Positions 1 through 5,766 of a stretch of DNA of 6,391 bases are shown here, piece after piece. Under the pieces are notes generated by a model. The model ran no database searches. It was not told where the DNA came from and saw nothing but the letters and a program-made list of their open reading frames with translations. The position numbers were made by a program, and so were the translations under genes. The stretch lies in assembly GCA_005884855.1 (NCBI GenBank), contig VAZS01000264.1:1-6391 (forward strand), given 5' to 3'. The stretch comes from Alphaproteobacteria bacterium. Its GTDB lineage: Bacteria > Pseudomonadota > Alphaproteobacteria > Rhizobiales > Xanthobacteraceae. How positions within the stretch are numbered: position 1 is the stretch's first letter; the number at the start of each line of letters is the position of its first letter.

Positions 1-567
1 GGGCGCTGCTGCCGGGGCCGGCGGAGGGGAGGCGCCAGGTGCCGGCGCGGCGCTGCCTGCGGTTGCGGGCGCGGCGGTCGCAGCGGCAGCCGCCTGCGGT
101 TGCGCCGCCGGATTGATCCAGCAGGCGTGAACCCGGCTGCCAAGCGTCTCGGCCACCTTGGGATCGATCTGGGCGCCAAACCGGGTCAGGCAGCGAAAGG
201 TCGCCTGGACGTGACCGCCGGGGCAGCCAAAGCGGTCGTAGAGATCGAGATGCCGGAGCGCGGTGTCGATATCATCCAGCCACATCAGCCGCACCACGCG
301 ACGGCCAAACCATACGCATTCCGGGTTTCCCGCCGGGCCGTTGATCGCCTGCGCCGCTTCGGCGAATTCGTCGGTCTTACGCTGACCATCCTTGGCCGCA
401 TCGGCTGGTTGAGCCGCGTTGGGGGAGGCGGGTTTACCCGATTGATCCTGGGCACGGCTGTCACCACTCTGGGACAGCGCGCTTCCAAGGCCTATCAGCA
501 GTACAAGAACAGAGCCGGCGAGGTGGCGCAAAACCAAATCCTGGAGCTTCGGCACCCGTCGACGCAT
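1..567 (-). CDS. Exported four-cysteine protein with Ala/Pro-rich tail, function unknown (3' end outside window)
   Basis: The frame is open from ATG at 567-565 to the left edge, giving 189 residues with no stop, so the C-terminus lies outside the window. The N-terminus looks like a signal peptide: MRRR plus a lysine at residue 7, then a hydrophobic core at about 19-31 (SVLVLLIGLGSAL). The cleavage point is unclear, either near 33 or after SRA at 37-39. A charged and polar stretch follows to about 78. A compact region at about 80-152 carries four cysteines (C84, C115, C126, C149), the motif WFGRRVVRLMWLDDIDTA and a final CWINP. Four cysteines in an exported protein suggest disulfides (inference). 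From about 153 the sequence is almost only Ala, Pro, Thr and Gln, a probable periplasmic linker or tail. GGGGA at 576-572 supports this start. I do not recognise the family. The gene is divergent from ndvC, and any link to glucan synthesis is unproven. Confidence 0.8.
   Translation of the reverse strand, partial: MRRRVPKLQDLVLRHLAGSVLVLLIGLGSALSQSGDSRAQDQSGKPASPNAAQPADAAKDGQRKTDEFAEAAQAINGPAGNPECVWFGRRVVRLMWLDDIDTALRHLDLYDRFGCPGGHVQATFRCLTRFGAQIDPKVAETLGSRVHACWINPAAQPQAAAAATAAPATAGSAAPAPGASPPPAPAAAP
55..104. repeat. 13-bp direct repeat within the Ala/Pro-coding tail
   Basis: GCCTGCGGTTGCG occurs at 55-67 and again at 92-104, 37 bp apart. The period is not a multiple of three, so the two copies encode different residues (QPQA in one frame, ATAG in the other) in the overlapping minus-strand gene. 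This fits low-complexity, slippage-prone GC-rich DNA better than a functional repeat. Confidence 0.5.
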
Positions 568-575
568 AAATTCCC

Positions 576-591
576 CGATTAGTTCTAATCG
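576..591. repeat. 16-bp palindrome next to the start of the exported-protein gene
   Basis: CGATTAGTTCTAATCG has perfect 7-bp arms around a TT spacer. It is AT-rich in a GC-rich setting and its edge touches the GGGGA ribosome-binding site (576-572) of the minus-strand gene that starts at 567. It could be an operator or, in RNA, a small hairpin next to the ribosome-binding site. No T-tract follows on either strand, so a terminator is unlikely. A regulatory role is inference. Confidence 0.5.
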
Positions 592-594
592 TAT

Positions 595-612
595 CCAGCT
601 TTTACAAGCTGG
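595..612. repeat. 18-bp inverted repeat (7-bp arms, 4-nt loop) in the leader of the exported-protein gene
   Basis: CCAGCTTTTACAAGCTGG forms a perfect 7-bp stem (CCAGCTT/AAGCTGG) with a TTAC loop. It lies three bases from the palindrome at 576-591, so two dyads are packed into 37 bp just upstream of the minus-strand start. It may be part of an operator or a structured 5' leader. Neither flank has the U-run of an intrinsic terminator. Confidence 0.5.
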
Positions 613-685
613 TTTGATGGCGTCCAAATAGGTCCCCAATGCGGCGGAGACACCTGGCAGAATCCCATGACGGACATTTCGGATT

Positions 686-713
686 TTGTCCAGCAACGTC
701 ACAAGTTTATCAT
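686..713 (+). promoter_or_regulatory. Candidate sigma-70-type promoter for ndvC
   Basis: A -35-like TTGTCC (686-691; four of six consensus bases) is followed after 16 bp by a -10-like TATCAT (708-713; five of six). Transcription would start near 720, giving a leader of about 90 nt before the ndvC ATG at 812. Alphaproteobacterial promoters are loosely conserved and this rests on base matching only. Confidence 0.3.
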
Positions 714-806
714 GTTGTGGTAAAGGCCCCCGGCGTCAGGGCACCGATTGCGCCGCTCCCGCCCTTGGCAGATGGCCGCTGACCAGCTAATCGACGGTCG
801 TCGCCC

Positions 807-811
807 GGAGG
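807..811 (+). promoter_or_regulatory. Shine-Dalgarno-like GGAGG directly abutting the ndvC start codon
   Basis: GGAGG ends at 811 and the ATG begins at 812, leaving no spacer where 5-9 nt is usual. An in-frame TAA at 788-790 rules out an upstream start, and no ATG, GTG or TTG lies between it and 812. The next in-frame ATG (854) would cut into the N-terminal membrane segment. Start 812 is kept, but this SD may not be used in the standard way. Confidence 0.4.
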
Positions 812-2437
812 ATGGAACCGATTTCTTTTCGTACGCCGCTGGCGCTTCTCCTCATGTCACTCAGTGCGATTGCCGCGGTCTGGTGGTGGCTGGCCACGCC
901 GATCATGCTGGCGCGCGCGCCGATCGATCCCGACGCCAAGCTGATGTGCGTATCGTATGCGCCGTTTCGCGGTGCCCAGAGCCCGCTGTCGCCGACCACA
1001 CATATAGCTCCCGAGCAGATCGCCGGTGATCTCGAACAGCTCGCCAAAATCACCGATTGCGTGCGCACCTATTCGATTGAAAACGGCCTCGATCAAGTTC
1101 CCGAGCTCGCGGCAAGGGCGGGCCTGAAAGTCATTCAGGGAATTTGGCTCGGCAGCAACCGGCTGAAAAACCTCACTCAGATATCCACGGTCGTTCGCCT
1201 GGCAAAGGAATTCCCCGGCGTCATTACATCGGTGGTGGTCGGAAATGAGGTGTTGTTGCGCGGCGAGATGACCGCAGCCGACCTCGTTTCCACCATACGT
1301 TCGGTCAAATCGCAGGTTGCCGTTCCCGTCACCTATGCCGATGTCTGGGAATACTGGCTGCGCAATCGGGAAGTTTATGAGGCCGTCGATTTTATCACGA
1401 TTCACATCCTGCCTTATTGGGAGGATTTCCCGATCCGCGCCAAATTTGCCTCATCACACGTGGATTCGATCCGGCGGCGCATGGCGGTCGCGTTTCCTGG
1501 CAAGGAGATCCTGATCGGAGAAACCGGCTGGCCGAGCGAGGGACGGATGCGCGAGGGAGCATTGCCTTCGCGCACAAACCAGGCCCGTGTTGTCTCGGAA
1601 ATTCTCGATCTGGCGAAACGGGAAAATTTTCGCGTCAACCTGATCGAAGCTTACGACCAGCCCTGGAAGCGCCAGCTCGAGGGCACCGTGGGCGGCAATT
1701 GGGGGCTGTTCGATTCAGTGCAGCGCGCGGTGAAATACCCGCCCGGCGTGGCCATCAGCAACTTTCCGTTCTGGAAGCTGCAGATGGCTTGCGGAATGGC
1801 ACTTTCCCTTTTCGTGTTTGGCACGGCATGGATGACGCTGCGCCGCCGGCCCTGGACGCCGAGACTTGCATCCTGGATAGCGGTTGGAATGTCGGCGACC
1901 ACGGCCGGAATCCTCTTCGGGGTCGCTGCCGACAAGATGTTCTACGAAAGCTATGGTTTGGGCGGTTGGCTTGTGTGGGGCGCGTTGCTGACGGCTGCTA
2001 TTGCGTCGCCCCTGTTGTGCGCCAACGCGTTGATGTCCGGGCGGGCGCTGCCAACATTTCTCGATCTATTGGGTCCGCGCGAAGTGCGCTCCGGATCGGT
2101 GCTGACCATTATCCTGGGATTGGCGTTGACGGTGGTGGTGTTGATCGGCGCCGAGAGCGCGCTTGGGTTTGCGTTCGATCCTCGCTACCGCGATTTTCCA
2201 TTTGCCGCGCTGGCTATGGCGGTGGTGCCGTTCTCGATGCTGGCGCTGTTGAACCGTCCGCAACAAGGGTTGCGACCGATGTCCGAGACGGTGTTTGCAG
2301 CCGTGCTCGCGGGAGCGGCGCTCTACACTCTTTTCAACGAAGGCGCGGAAAACTGGCAGTCGCTATGGAGCTGCGCGTTGTATTTGACCCTCGCCCTTAC
2401 GCTGTGGCAGGCGCGGGCCGTGCAAATCCCAGAATAA
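812..2437 (+). CDS. ndvC: NdvC-like GH17 beta-glucanase/glucosyltransferase with C-terminal membrane domain
   Basis: This 541-residue protein has an N-terminal hydrophobic segment (about 10-28), a GH17-type catalytic domain (about 44-315) and a polytopic C-terminal domain with about six or seven spans (around 324-344, 354-372, 386-404, 427-448, 463-480, 493-508 and 515-533). GH17 hallmarks are visible: VVGNEV with the likely acid/base E146, and IGETGWPSEG with the likely nucleophile E237. The first membrane segment would anchor the enzyme with the GH17 domain in the periplasm. Length and architecture match Bradyrhizobium NdvC (about 62 kDa), which is needed for normal beta-(1,3),(1,6)-cyclic glucans and is thought to form or remodel the 1,6 linkages. 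It lacks a GT2 synthase domain, so it is not NdvB, and no ndvB lies in the window. The 3' end overlaps a convergent gene. The family call is firm; the exact reaction is inferred. Confidence 0.88.
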   Translation: MEPISFRTPLALLLMSLSAIAAVWWWLATPIMLARAPIDPDAKLMCVSYAPFRGAQSPLSPTTHIAPEQIAGDLEQLAKITDCVRTYSIENGLDQVPELAARAGLKVIQGIWLGSNRLKNLTQISTVVRLAKEFPGVITSVVVGNEVLLRGEMTAADLVSTIRSVKSQVAVPVTYADVWEYWLRNREVYEAVDFITIHILPYWEDFPIRAKFASSHVDSIRRRMAVAFPGKEILIGETGWPSEGRMREGALPSRTNQARVVSEILDLAKRENFRVNLIEAYDQPWKRQLEGTVGGNWGLFDSVQRAVKYPPGVAISNFPFWKLQMACGMALSLFVFGTAWMTLRRRPWTPRLASWIAVGMSATTAGILFGVAADKMFYESYGLGGWLVWGALLTAAIASPLLCANALMSGRALPTFLDLLGPREVRSGSVLTIILGLALTVVVLIGAESALGFAFDPRYRDFPFAALAMAVVPFSMLALLNRPQQGLRPMSETVFAAVLAGAALYTLFNEGAENWQSLWSCALYLTLALTLWQARAVQIPE

Positions 2438-2777
2438 GCAGGCCGATCGCGAGTCCAGACAGGACGATGTTGTAAAGCACGATGCCAAATCCGGCAGCGA
2501 TCAATCCTCCGGTCAGCAAAACGATCGATGGCCTGATGACGTGAAGCGCTGCAATGAGCAGAGCGACGGCGCCGAACACCGAATTGCGAAACAGGTAGGT
2601 GGCGAGGATTCGGGTTTTGCACAGCATGGTCTGCAAACCGGCATCGCAGGCCAGCGCCACCGTCGAGAACTCGATCGCCAGATAGCGCAGATACAGCGCG
2701 TAGCCGACGGTCAGGAAACCGACCACCAATAACCATTGCACCTGATACGGCGTGAGCCGAAACGGAGTTTTCTTCAT
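2397..2777 (-). CDS. Small multi-pass membrane protein, function unknown
   Basis: The 126-residue frame starts MKKTPFRL and is mostly hydrophobic, with likely membrane spans at about 13-31, 64-81, 84-102 and 104-118. Between spans 1 and 2 is a segment with two cysteines (C44 and C53, in CDAGLQTMLCKTR), a possible disulfide or redox pair (inference). I do not recognise the family, and nothing visible points to a catalytic function. No clear Shine-Dalgarno precedes the ATG (the bases just upstream are CGAAAA), and upstream in-frame codons offer no ATG, GTG or TTG nearby. It lies 114 bp downstream of the SPOR-like gene on the same strand and may share its transcript. Its last 41 bp overlap the 3' end of ndvC on the opposite strand. 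Ordered hydrophobic segments make it more credible than the competing frames, but it remains a hypothetical protein. Confidence 0.7.
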   Translation of the reverse strand: MKKTPFRLTPYQVQWLLVVGFLTVGYALYLRYLAIEFSTVALACDAGLQTMLCKTRILATYLFRNSVFGAVALLIAALHVIRPSIVLLTGGLIAAGFGIVLYNIVLSGLAIGLLILGFARPAPATA

Positions 2778-2813
2778 TTTTCGAATATGGTCGGGAATGC
2801 AGAGCCGGACAAG

Positions 2814-2830
2814 CCGGGGCGGACGCCCGG
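2814..2830. repeat. GC-rich hairpin between the two minus-strand genes
   Basis: CCGGG (2814-2818) and CCCGG (2826-2830) form a 5-bp GC stem around a 7-nt loop. It lies in the 114-bp gap after the SPOR-like gene. No T-run follows on the minus strand, so it is not a convincing intrinsic terminator; it could pause or protect the transcript, or be chance in GC-rich DNA. Confidence 0.3.
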
Positions 2831-2891
2831 TGCTGCTAAGAACGATTAGAATTCACCCCGAAGAAGTTGAAAGCGCTAGGTTTTGTTCAGC

Positions 2892-4127
2892 CTATCGGCG
2901 GAAGAACGTGGAAAAGACGGAAGGCGGGTCTGGCTTTGTCGCAGTTTCCTCGACCACAACTCGTTTGGCCGTGCTGCGCCAGTGGCCAGATCGTCTGGCG
3001 GGAGCCGGCTTGGTCAATTCCGGACTTGAGATAGCGGCCTGCTCCTCGACACTCATCGCCAGGCGTAGACCCTCGAACACGGCTGTCTGGCAGGGCCGTT
3101 TATTTTCAATCATGCCCGCGCAGATTTTCGCCGCCGCTGCGGCGTCGTTGAGCGGTCCGGCAACGAGCCGCAGTTGCATGCCGAGTCCGTTGCTGCCTTC
3201 CCTGACCACGATCATCGGGCGCAGTGTCGTCAACGCGGCATTCGACCTGGATTTCAGAAGCCCCAGCCACAGAGCGCGTAATCCGGGGAGCGAATTCGCG
3301 CCCCCAACGTCGACGCCAAATTCGGTGCGTTGGATGGCAAGTTTGGGCGCGGTCACCGCCGATGCCTCTGGCTCGACGTTTTCGACTGCCGGAGCGGAGG
3401 CAACCATGTCCGGGTTGGGTGTCGCCGACACGGTTTTTGCGGCTTTGTCGGGTTCGATCAATTTTGCAGCCGCCCCGTCCGGCGGGGCCATGATCGATTT
3501 GGCAGCCACCAGCGGGGCTGACGGCACTGGCGCTGCCTTCCTCGATGTTTTTTGCGCGGCTGACGAGACCGCAAGAGCCTGCTCAGGCGCTGCCGTTTCG
3601 GTCGCCGGCTTTTCCGGTGTTTTCGCAACCGCGGCTGCCACAGGGGACAAACCGGGAGCCGGGGTCGGGTTTAACCCGGCGGCAGGCTGCGGCTCAGTCA
3701 TCGCCATCACAGGCACGGGAGCAGGTTGCGACGCCGGCGCGGCGAGGCTTTGCCTGGCTATTGCCCCGGTTACGGAATCCAGACCCTGTTCCAACACAGT
3801 AACGCGGGAATACAGCCGGTCGCGATCGCCGTTGAGCGTATCGATCGCGGATGCCAGGCGACGGTTCTCATTTTGGATCTCCCTGGCGAGCGAGGTGATC
3901 TGTTGGGCCTGCTGGGCCAGATCGACGGCCGCGACCTGCTCGCGCCGTAAGCCTATCCAGAATTGGCTGGCGTAGACTGCCAGGAGGACCGCACCGACGG
4001 CAGCGACGCCCCACCATCCCAACCGCCAAAGTGCACCGCGATCGGAAACGTCTTCATCGGCCAAAAAGCCGGACATCATGCCGGTACTATCAGTGCTGGC
4101 AGCCTTCCTGTCGGGATCCCTTGCCAT
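2892..4127 (-). CDS. Single-pass membrane protein with coiled coil, Ala/Pro linker and SPOR-like C-terminal domain
   Basis: The 411-residue protein has a short acidic cytoplasmic N-terminus (1-33) and one membrane span (about 36-55, starting GWWGVAAVGAVLL). A likely coiled coil follows (about 62-125, rich in Gln, Glu and Arg with Leu/Ile/Val spacing), then a long Ala/Pro/Thr linker (126-262). A compact domain at about 268-354 begins FGVDVGG and contains QLRLVAGPLNDAAAAAKICAGM. The paired pattern of V-x-V-G and L-V-A-G-P followed by an Ala-rich helix resembles SPOR domains, which bind denuded septal peptidoglycan. C336 and C346 could pair. The basic tail ends STFFRR. The layout suggests an inner-membrane protein reaching the cell wall. 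An in-frame TGA lies 11 codons upstream of the ATG with no alternative start between; the SD is weak. It is divergent from glmU. The SPOR call is inference from pattern, and the exact role is unknown. Confidence 0.85.
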   Translation of the reverse strand: MARDPDRKAASTDSTGMMSGFLADEDVSDRGALWRLGWWGVAAVGAVLLAVYASQFWIGLRREQVAAVDLAQQAQQITSLAREIQNENRRLASAIDTLNGDRDRLYSRVTVLEQGLDSVTGAIARQSLAAPASQPAPVPVMAMTEPQPAAGLNPTPAPGLSPVAAAVAKTPEKPATETAAPEQALAVSSAAQKTSRKAAPVPSAPLVAAKSIMAPPDGAAAKLIEPDKAAKTVSATPNPDMVASAPAVENVEPEASAVTAPKLAIQRTEFGVDVGGANSLPGLRALWLGLLKSRSNAALTTLRPMIVVREGSNGLGMQLRLVAGPLNDAAAAAKICAGMIENKRPCQTAVFEGLRLAMSVEEQAAISSPELTKPAPARRSGHWRSTAKRVVVEETATKPDPPSVFSTFFRR

Positions 4128-4171
4128 ACGAGTCTTTGGCCCCCCTGCGGCCCACCCGAATCACCCGGTAA

Positions 4172-4187
4172 ACATTAACAGTAATGT
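4172..4187. promoter_or_regulatory. 16-bp palindrome in the SPOR-like gene / glmU divergent intergenic region
   Basis: ACATTAACAGTAATGT has perfect 6-bp arms (ACATTA/TAATGT) around ACAG. It is AT-rich within a GC-rich 164-bp gap, 45 bp from the SPOR-like start and 105 bp from the glmU start, so it could bind a dimeric regulator acting on either gene. It includes TTAAC, the half-site word of CtrA, but not the full TTAA-N7-TTAA arrangement. Its function is unproven. Confidence 0.4.
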
Positions 4188-4202
4188 GTCTCGGGCTTGA
4201 AT

Positions 4203-4216
4203 CCGGGCTTGCCCGG
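4203..4216. repeat. GC-rich inverted repeat upstream of glmU
   Basis: CCGGGC (4203-4208) and GCCCGG (4211-4216) are perfect complements. As RNA the realistic form is a 5-bp stem with a CTTG loop. The word CGGGCTTG also appears just before it at 4192-4199 and again inside it at 4204-4211. It would lie in a glmU leader if transcription starts upstream. No T-run follows. Confidence 0.35.
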
Positions 4217-4248
4217 GGCGCGGACGGCGTTTCCATGGGAGGCCAAAA

Positions 4249-4261
4249 CCCTCTATGAGGG
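4249..4261 (+). repeat. Small hairpin in the presumed glmU leader
   Basis: CCCTC (4249-4253) and GAGGG (4257-4261) pair around a TAT loop, ending 20 bases before the glmU ribosome-binding site (AAGGA, 4282-4286). It is short and may be chance, but it would sit in the 5' untranslated region of the message. Confidence 0.3.
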
Positions 4262-4291
4262 CGGCGGAAGGTTTCGGCAACAAGGATTTGG

Positions 4292-5650
4292 ATGGCCCCT
4301 CGATCCAGCCTCACGATTGTGCTCGCCGCCGGTGAGGGCACGCGCATGCGCTCCTCGATACCCAAGGTGCTACATCCCGTGGCTGGCCAGTCGCTGCTGG
4401 CCCATGTGCTCGGGGCAGCCCCAAACGGGGCTGGGGCTGCGCTTGCCGTTGTCGTCGGGCCCGGCCAGGAGGCCGTCGAGCAAGAGGCCAAACGCTTGCG
4501 CCCCGAGGCAGCTACCTTCGTTCAGCGCGAGCGTCTGGGCACCGCGCACGCGGTACTCGCGGCGCGCGACGCTATCAGGCGGGGCGCAAGCGACCTGCTT
4601 GTGGTGTTCGGCGATACCCCCCTGATCTCGGCCGCGACTTTGAAACGCCTGCGCGAGCCGTTGAACAAAGGGGCAGATCTTGCCGTACTCGCCTTTCGTG
4701 CCGCCGATCCCTCCGGTTACGGCCGGCTTTTGGTGCAGGGAAACCGGTTGATTTCGATCCGCGAGCAGGCCGAGGCCACCGCCGAGGAACGCGCGATCAA
4801 CCTGTGCAACGCTGGCGCGATGGCGTTCGATGGTCGGACGGCGATGGCGGTCATCGAAAAAATCCGGAATGCCAACAGCAAAGGCGAGTATTATCTGAGC
4901 GATGCAGTTGCCATCGTCAGGGACCTCGGATTGGAGGCGATTGTGGTCGAAGCGAACGAGGATGAAGTGCGCGGCATCAACAACAAGGCCCAACTGGCTG
5001 AAGCCGAGCAGGTGATGCAGGCGCGGTTGCGCAAGGCGGCGCTGGACGCTGGCGTCACGATGATCGCACCCGATACCGTTTACCTCGCTGCCGATACGAA
5101 GTTTGGCGATGACGTCACGATCGAACCATATGTTGTGATAGGTCCTGGCGTCTCGATCTCGGACGGCACGGTGATCCATTCCTTTTCCCATATCGTGCAG
5201 TCATCGATCGGCAAGAATGCTTCTGTCGGTCCGTTTGCGCGCATGAGACCGGGAACGACGCTCGGCGATGGCGCGAAAATCGGTAACTTCGTCGAGACCA
5301 AGGCCGCGATTTTGGAGGCGGGCGCCAAGGTCAATCATCTCAGCTATGTCGGCGATGCCCACGTTGGAGCCAAAGCCAACATCGGCGCGGGCACCATCAC
5401 CTGCAATTATGACGGGTTCGGCAAGCACAAGACCGAGATCGGTGCGGGCGCCTTTATCGGCACCAATTCTTCGCTGGTCGCGCCGGTGAAAATCGGCAAT
5501 GGCGCCTATATCGGTTCGGGATCGGTGATCAGCCGCGATGTGCCCGACGATGCGTCGGCCCTGGAGCGCAACGAGCAGACAATTCGGGAGGGCGGCGCCA
5601 GGCGAATTCGCGAGCGGAAGACGCGCGGCAACAAACCTAAGGACGCTTGA
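4292..5650 (+). CDS. glmU: Bifunctional GlmU: GlcN-1-P acetyltransferase / GlcNAc-1-P uridyltransferase
   Basis: GlmU acetylates glucosamine-1-phosphate with acetyl-CoA, then transfers UMP from UTP to give UDP-GlcNAc, a cytoplasmic precursor of peptidoglycan and lipid A. The 452 residues match the family length (E. coli 456). The N-terminal uridyltransferase domain shows LAAGEGTRM (11-19), PKVLH with K25, LGT (82-84), FGDTPL with metal-binding D108, YGR (143-145), E158, N173 and INN (229-231). A left-handed beta-helix of hexapeptide repeats fills about 255-415, with acetyltransferase residues GPFARMRPG (R319), NFVETK (K337), HLSY (H349, Y352), [13 protein letters not shown] (N363, N372, Y373), K378/K380 and R426. 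The C-terminal tail is basic. AAGGA at 4282-4286, five bases before the ATG, supports the start. glmS follows after 116 bp, a common pairing. All key residues appear intact. Confidence 0.97.
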   Translation: MAPRSSLTIVLAAGEGTRMRSSIPKVLHPVAGQSLLAHVLGAAPNGAGAALAVVVGPGQEAVEQEAKRLRPEAATFVQRERLGTAHAVLAARDAIRRGASDLLVVFGDTPLISAATLKRLREPLNKGADLAVLAFRAADPSGYGRLLVQGNRLISIREQAEATAEERAINLCNAGAMAFDGRTAMAVIEKIRNANSKGEYYLSDAVAIVRDLGLEAIVVEANEDEVRGINNKAQLAEAEQVMQARLRKAALDAGVTMIAPDTVYLAADTKFGDDVTIEPYVVIGPGVSISDGTVIHSFSHIVQSSIGKNASVGPFARMRPGTTLGDGAKIGNFVETKAAILEAGAKVNHLSYVGDAHVGAKANIGAGTITCNYDGFGKHKTEIGAGAFIGTNSSLVAPVKIGNGAYIGSGSVISRDVPDDASALERNEQTIREGGARRIRERKTRGNKPKDA

Positions 5651-5675
5651 TCGTTGACTTTCAATCTAACGCTGT

Positions 5676-5698
5676 CTCAATCGGCAACAATTATTGAG
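5676..5698. repeat. Inverted repeat in the glmU-glmS gap
   Basis: CTCAAT (5676-5681) and ATTGAG (5693-5698) are perfect complements with an 11-nt spacer. It sits in the AT-richer 116-bp gap and is followed by a -10-like TATAAA (5699-5704) that has no good -35 at the usual distance. It may be an operator or a weak intercistronic hairpin; no T-run follows, so it is not a standard terminator. Confidence 0.3.
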
Positions 5699-5750
5699 TA
5701 TAAAGCGATCTTGTTTTCGTTATGAGGGTCCATCGCGTTTTTCGTTGATT

Positions 5751-5754
5751 GGAG
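5751..5754 (+). promoter_or_regulatory. Shine-Dalgarno-like GGAG for glmS
   Basis: GGAG lies 12 nt before the ATG at 5767, which is long. A TTG at 5749 in the same frame would overlap this element and add six residues in front of MCGIVG. The glutaminase needs Cys as the first residue after Met removal, so 5767 is the correct start despite the spacing. Confidence 0.5.
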
Positions 5755-5766
5755 ATATTGATCCGC

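Noticed and set aside
100..582. 160-codon plus-strand open frame at the left edge
   Set aside because: The opposite strand has an open frame with a signal peptide, an SD and spaced cysteines; the plus frame looks like its shadow.
1417..2475. 352-codon plus-strand open frame within ndvC
   Set aside because: It overlaps ndvC in another frame, is Arg/Gly-rich and has no recognisable motif, while the ndvC frame carries GH17 motifs and membrane spans.
2814..2830. Intrinsic terminator after the SPOR-like gene
   Set aside because: The stem is only 5 bp and no T-run follows on the minus strand.
2752..3975. 407-codon plus-strand open frame opposite the SPOR-like gene
   Set aside because: It is antisense to a convincing membrane/coiled-coil/SPOR-like protein; its Ser/Ala-rich, irregular translation is typical of a GC-rich shadow frame.
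4370..5191. 273-codon minus-strand open frame opposite glmU
   Set aside because: It is antisense to a textbook GlmU; the translation has no family features.
5749..5766. TTG start giving a six-residue extension of GlmS
   Set aside because: It would mask the N-terminal catalytic Cys; the glutaminase requires the MCGIVG start at 5767.
5651..5766. glmS ribozyme or riboswitch in the glmS leader
   Set aside because: The 116-bp gap is too short for the ribozyme with its leader, and that ribozyme is known mainly from Gram-positive bacteria; no matching core is visible.
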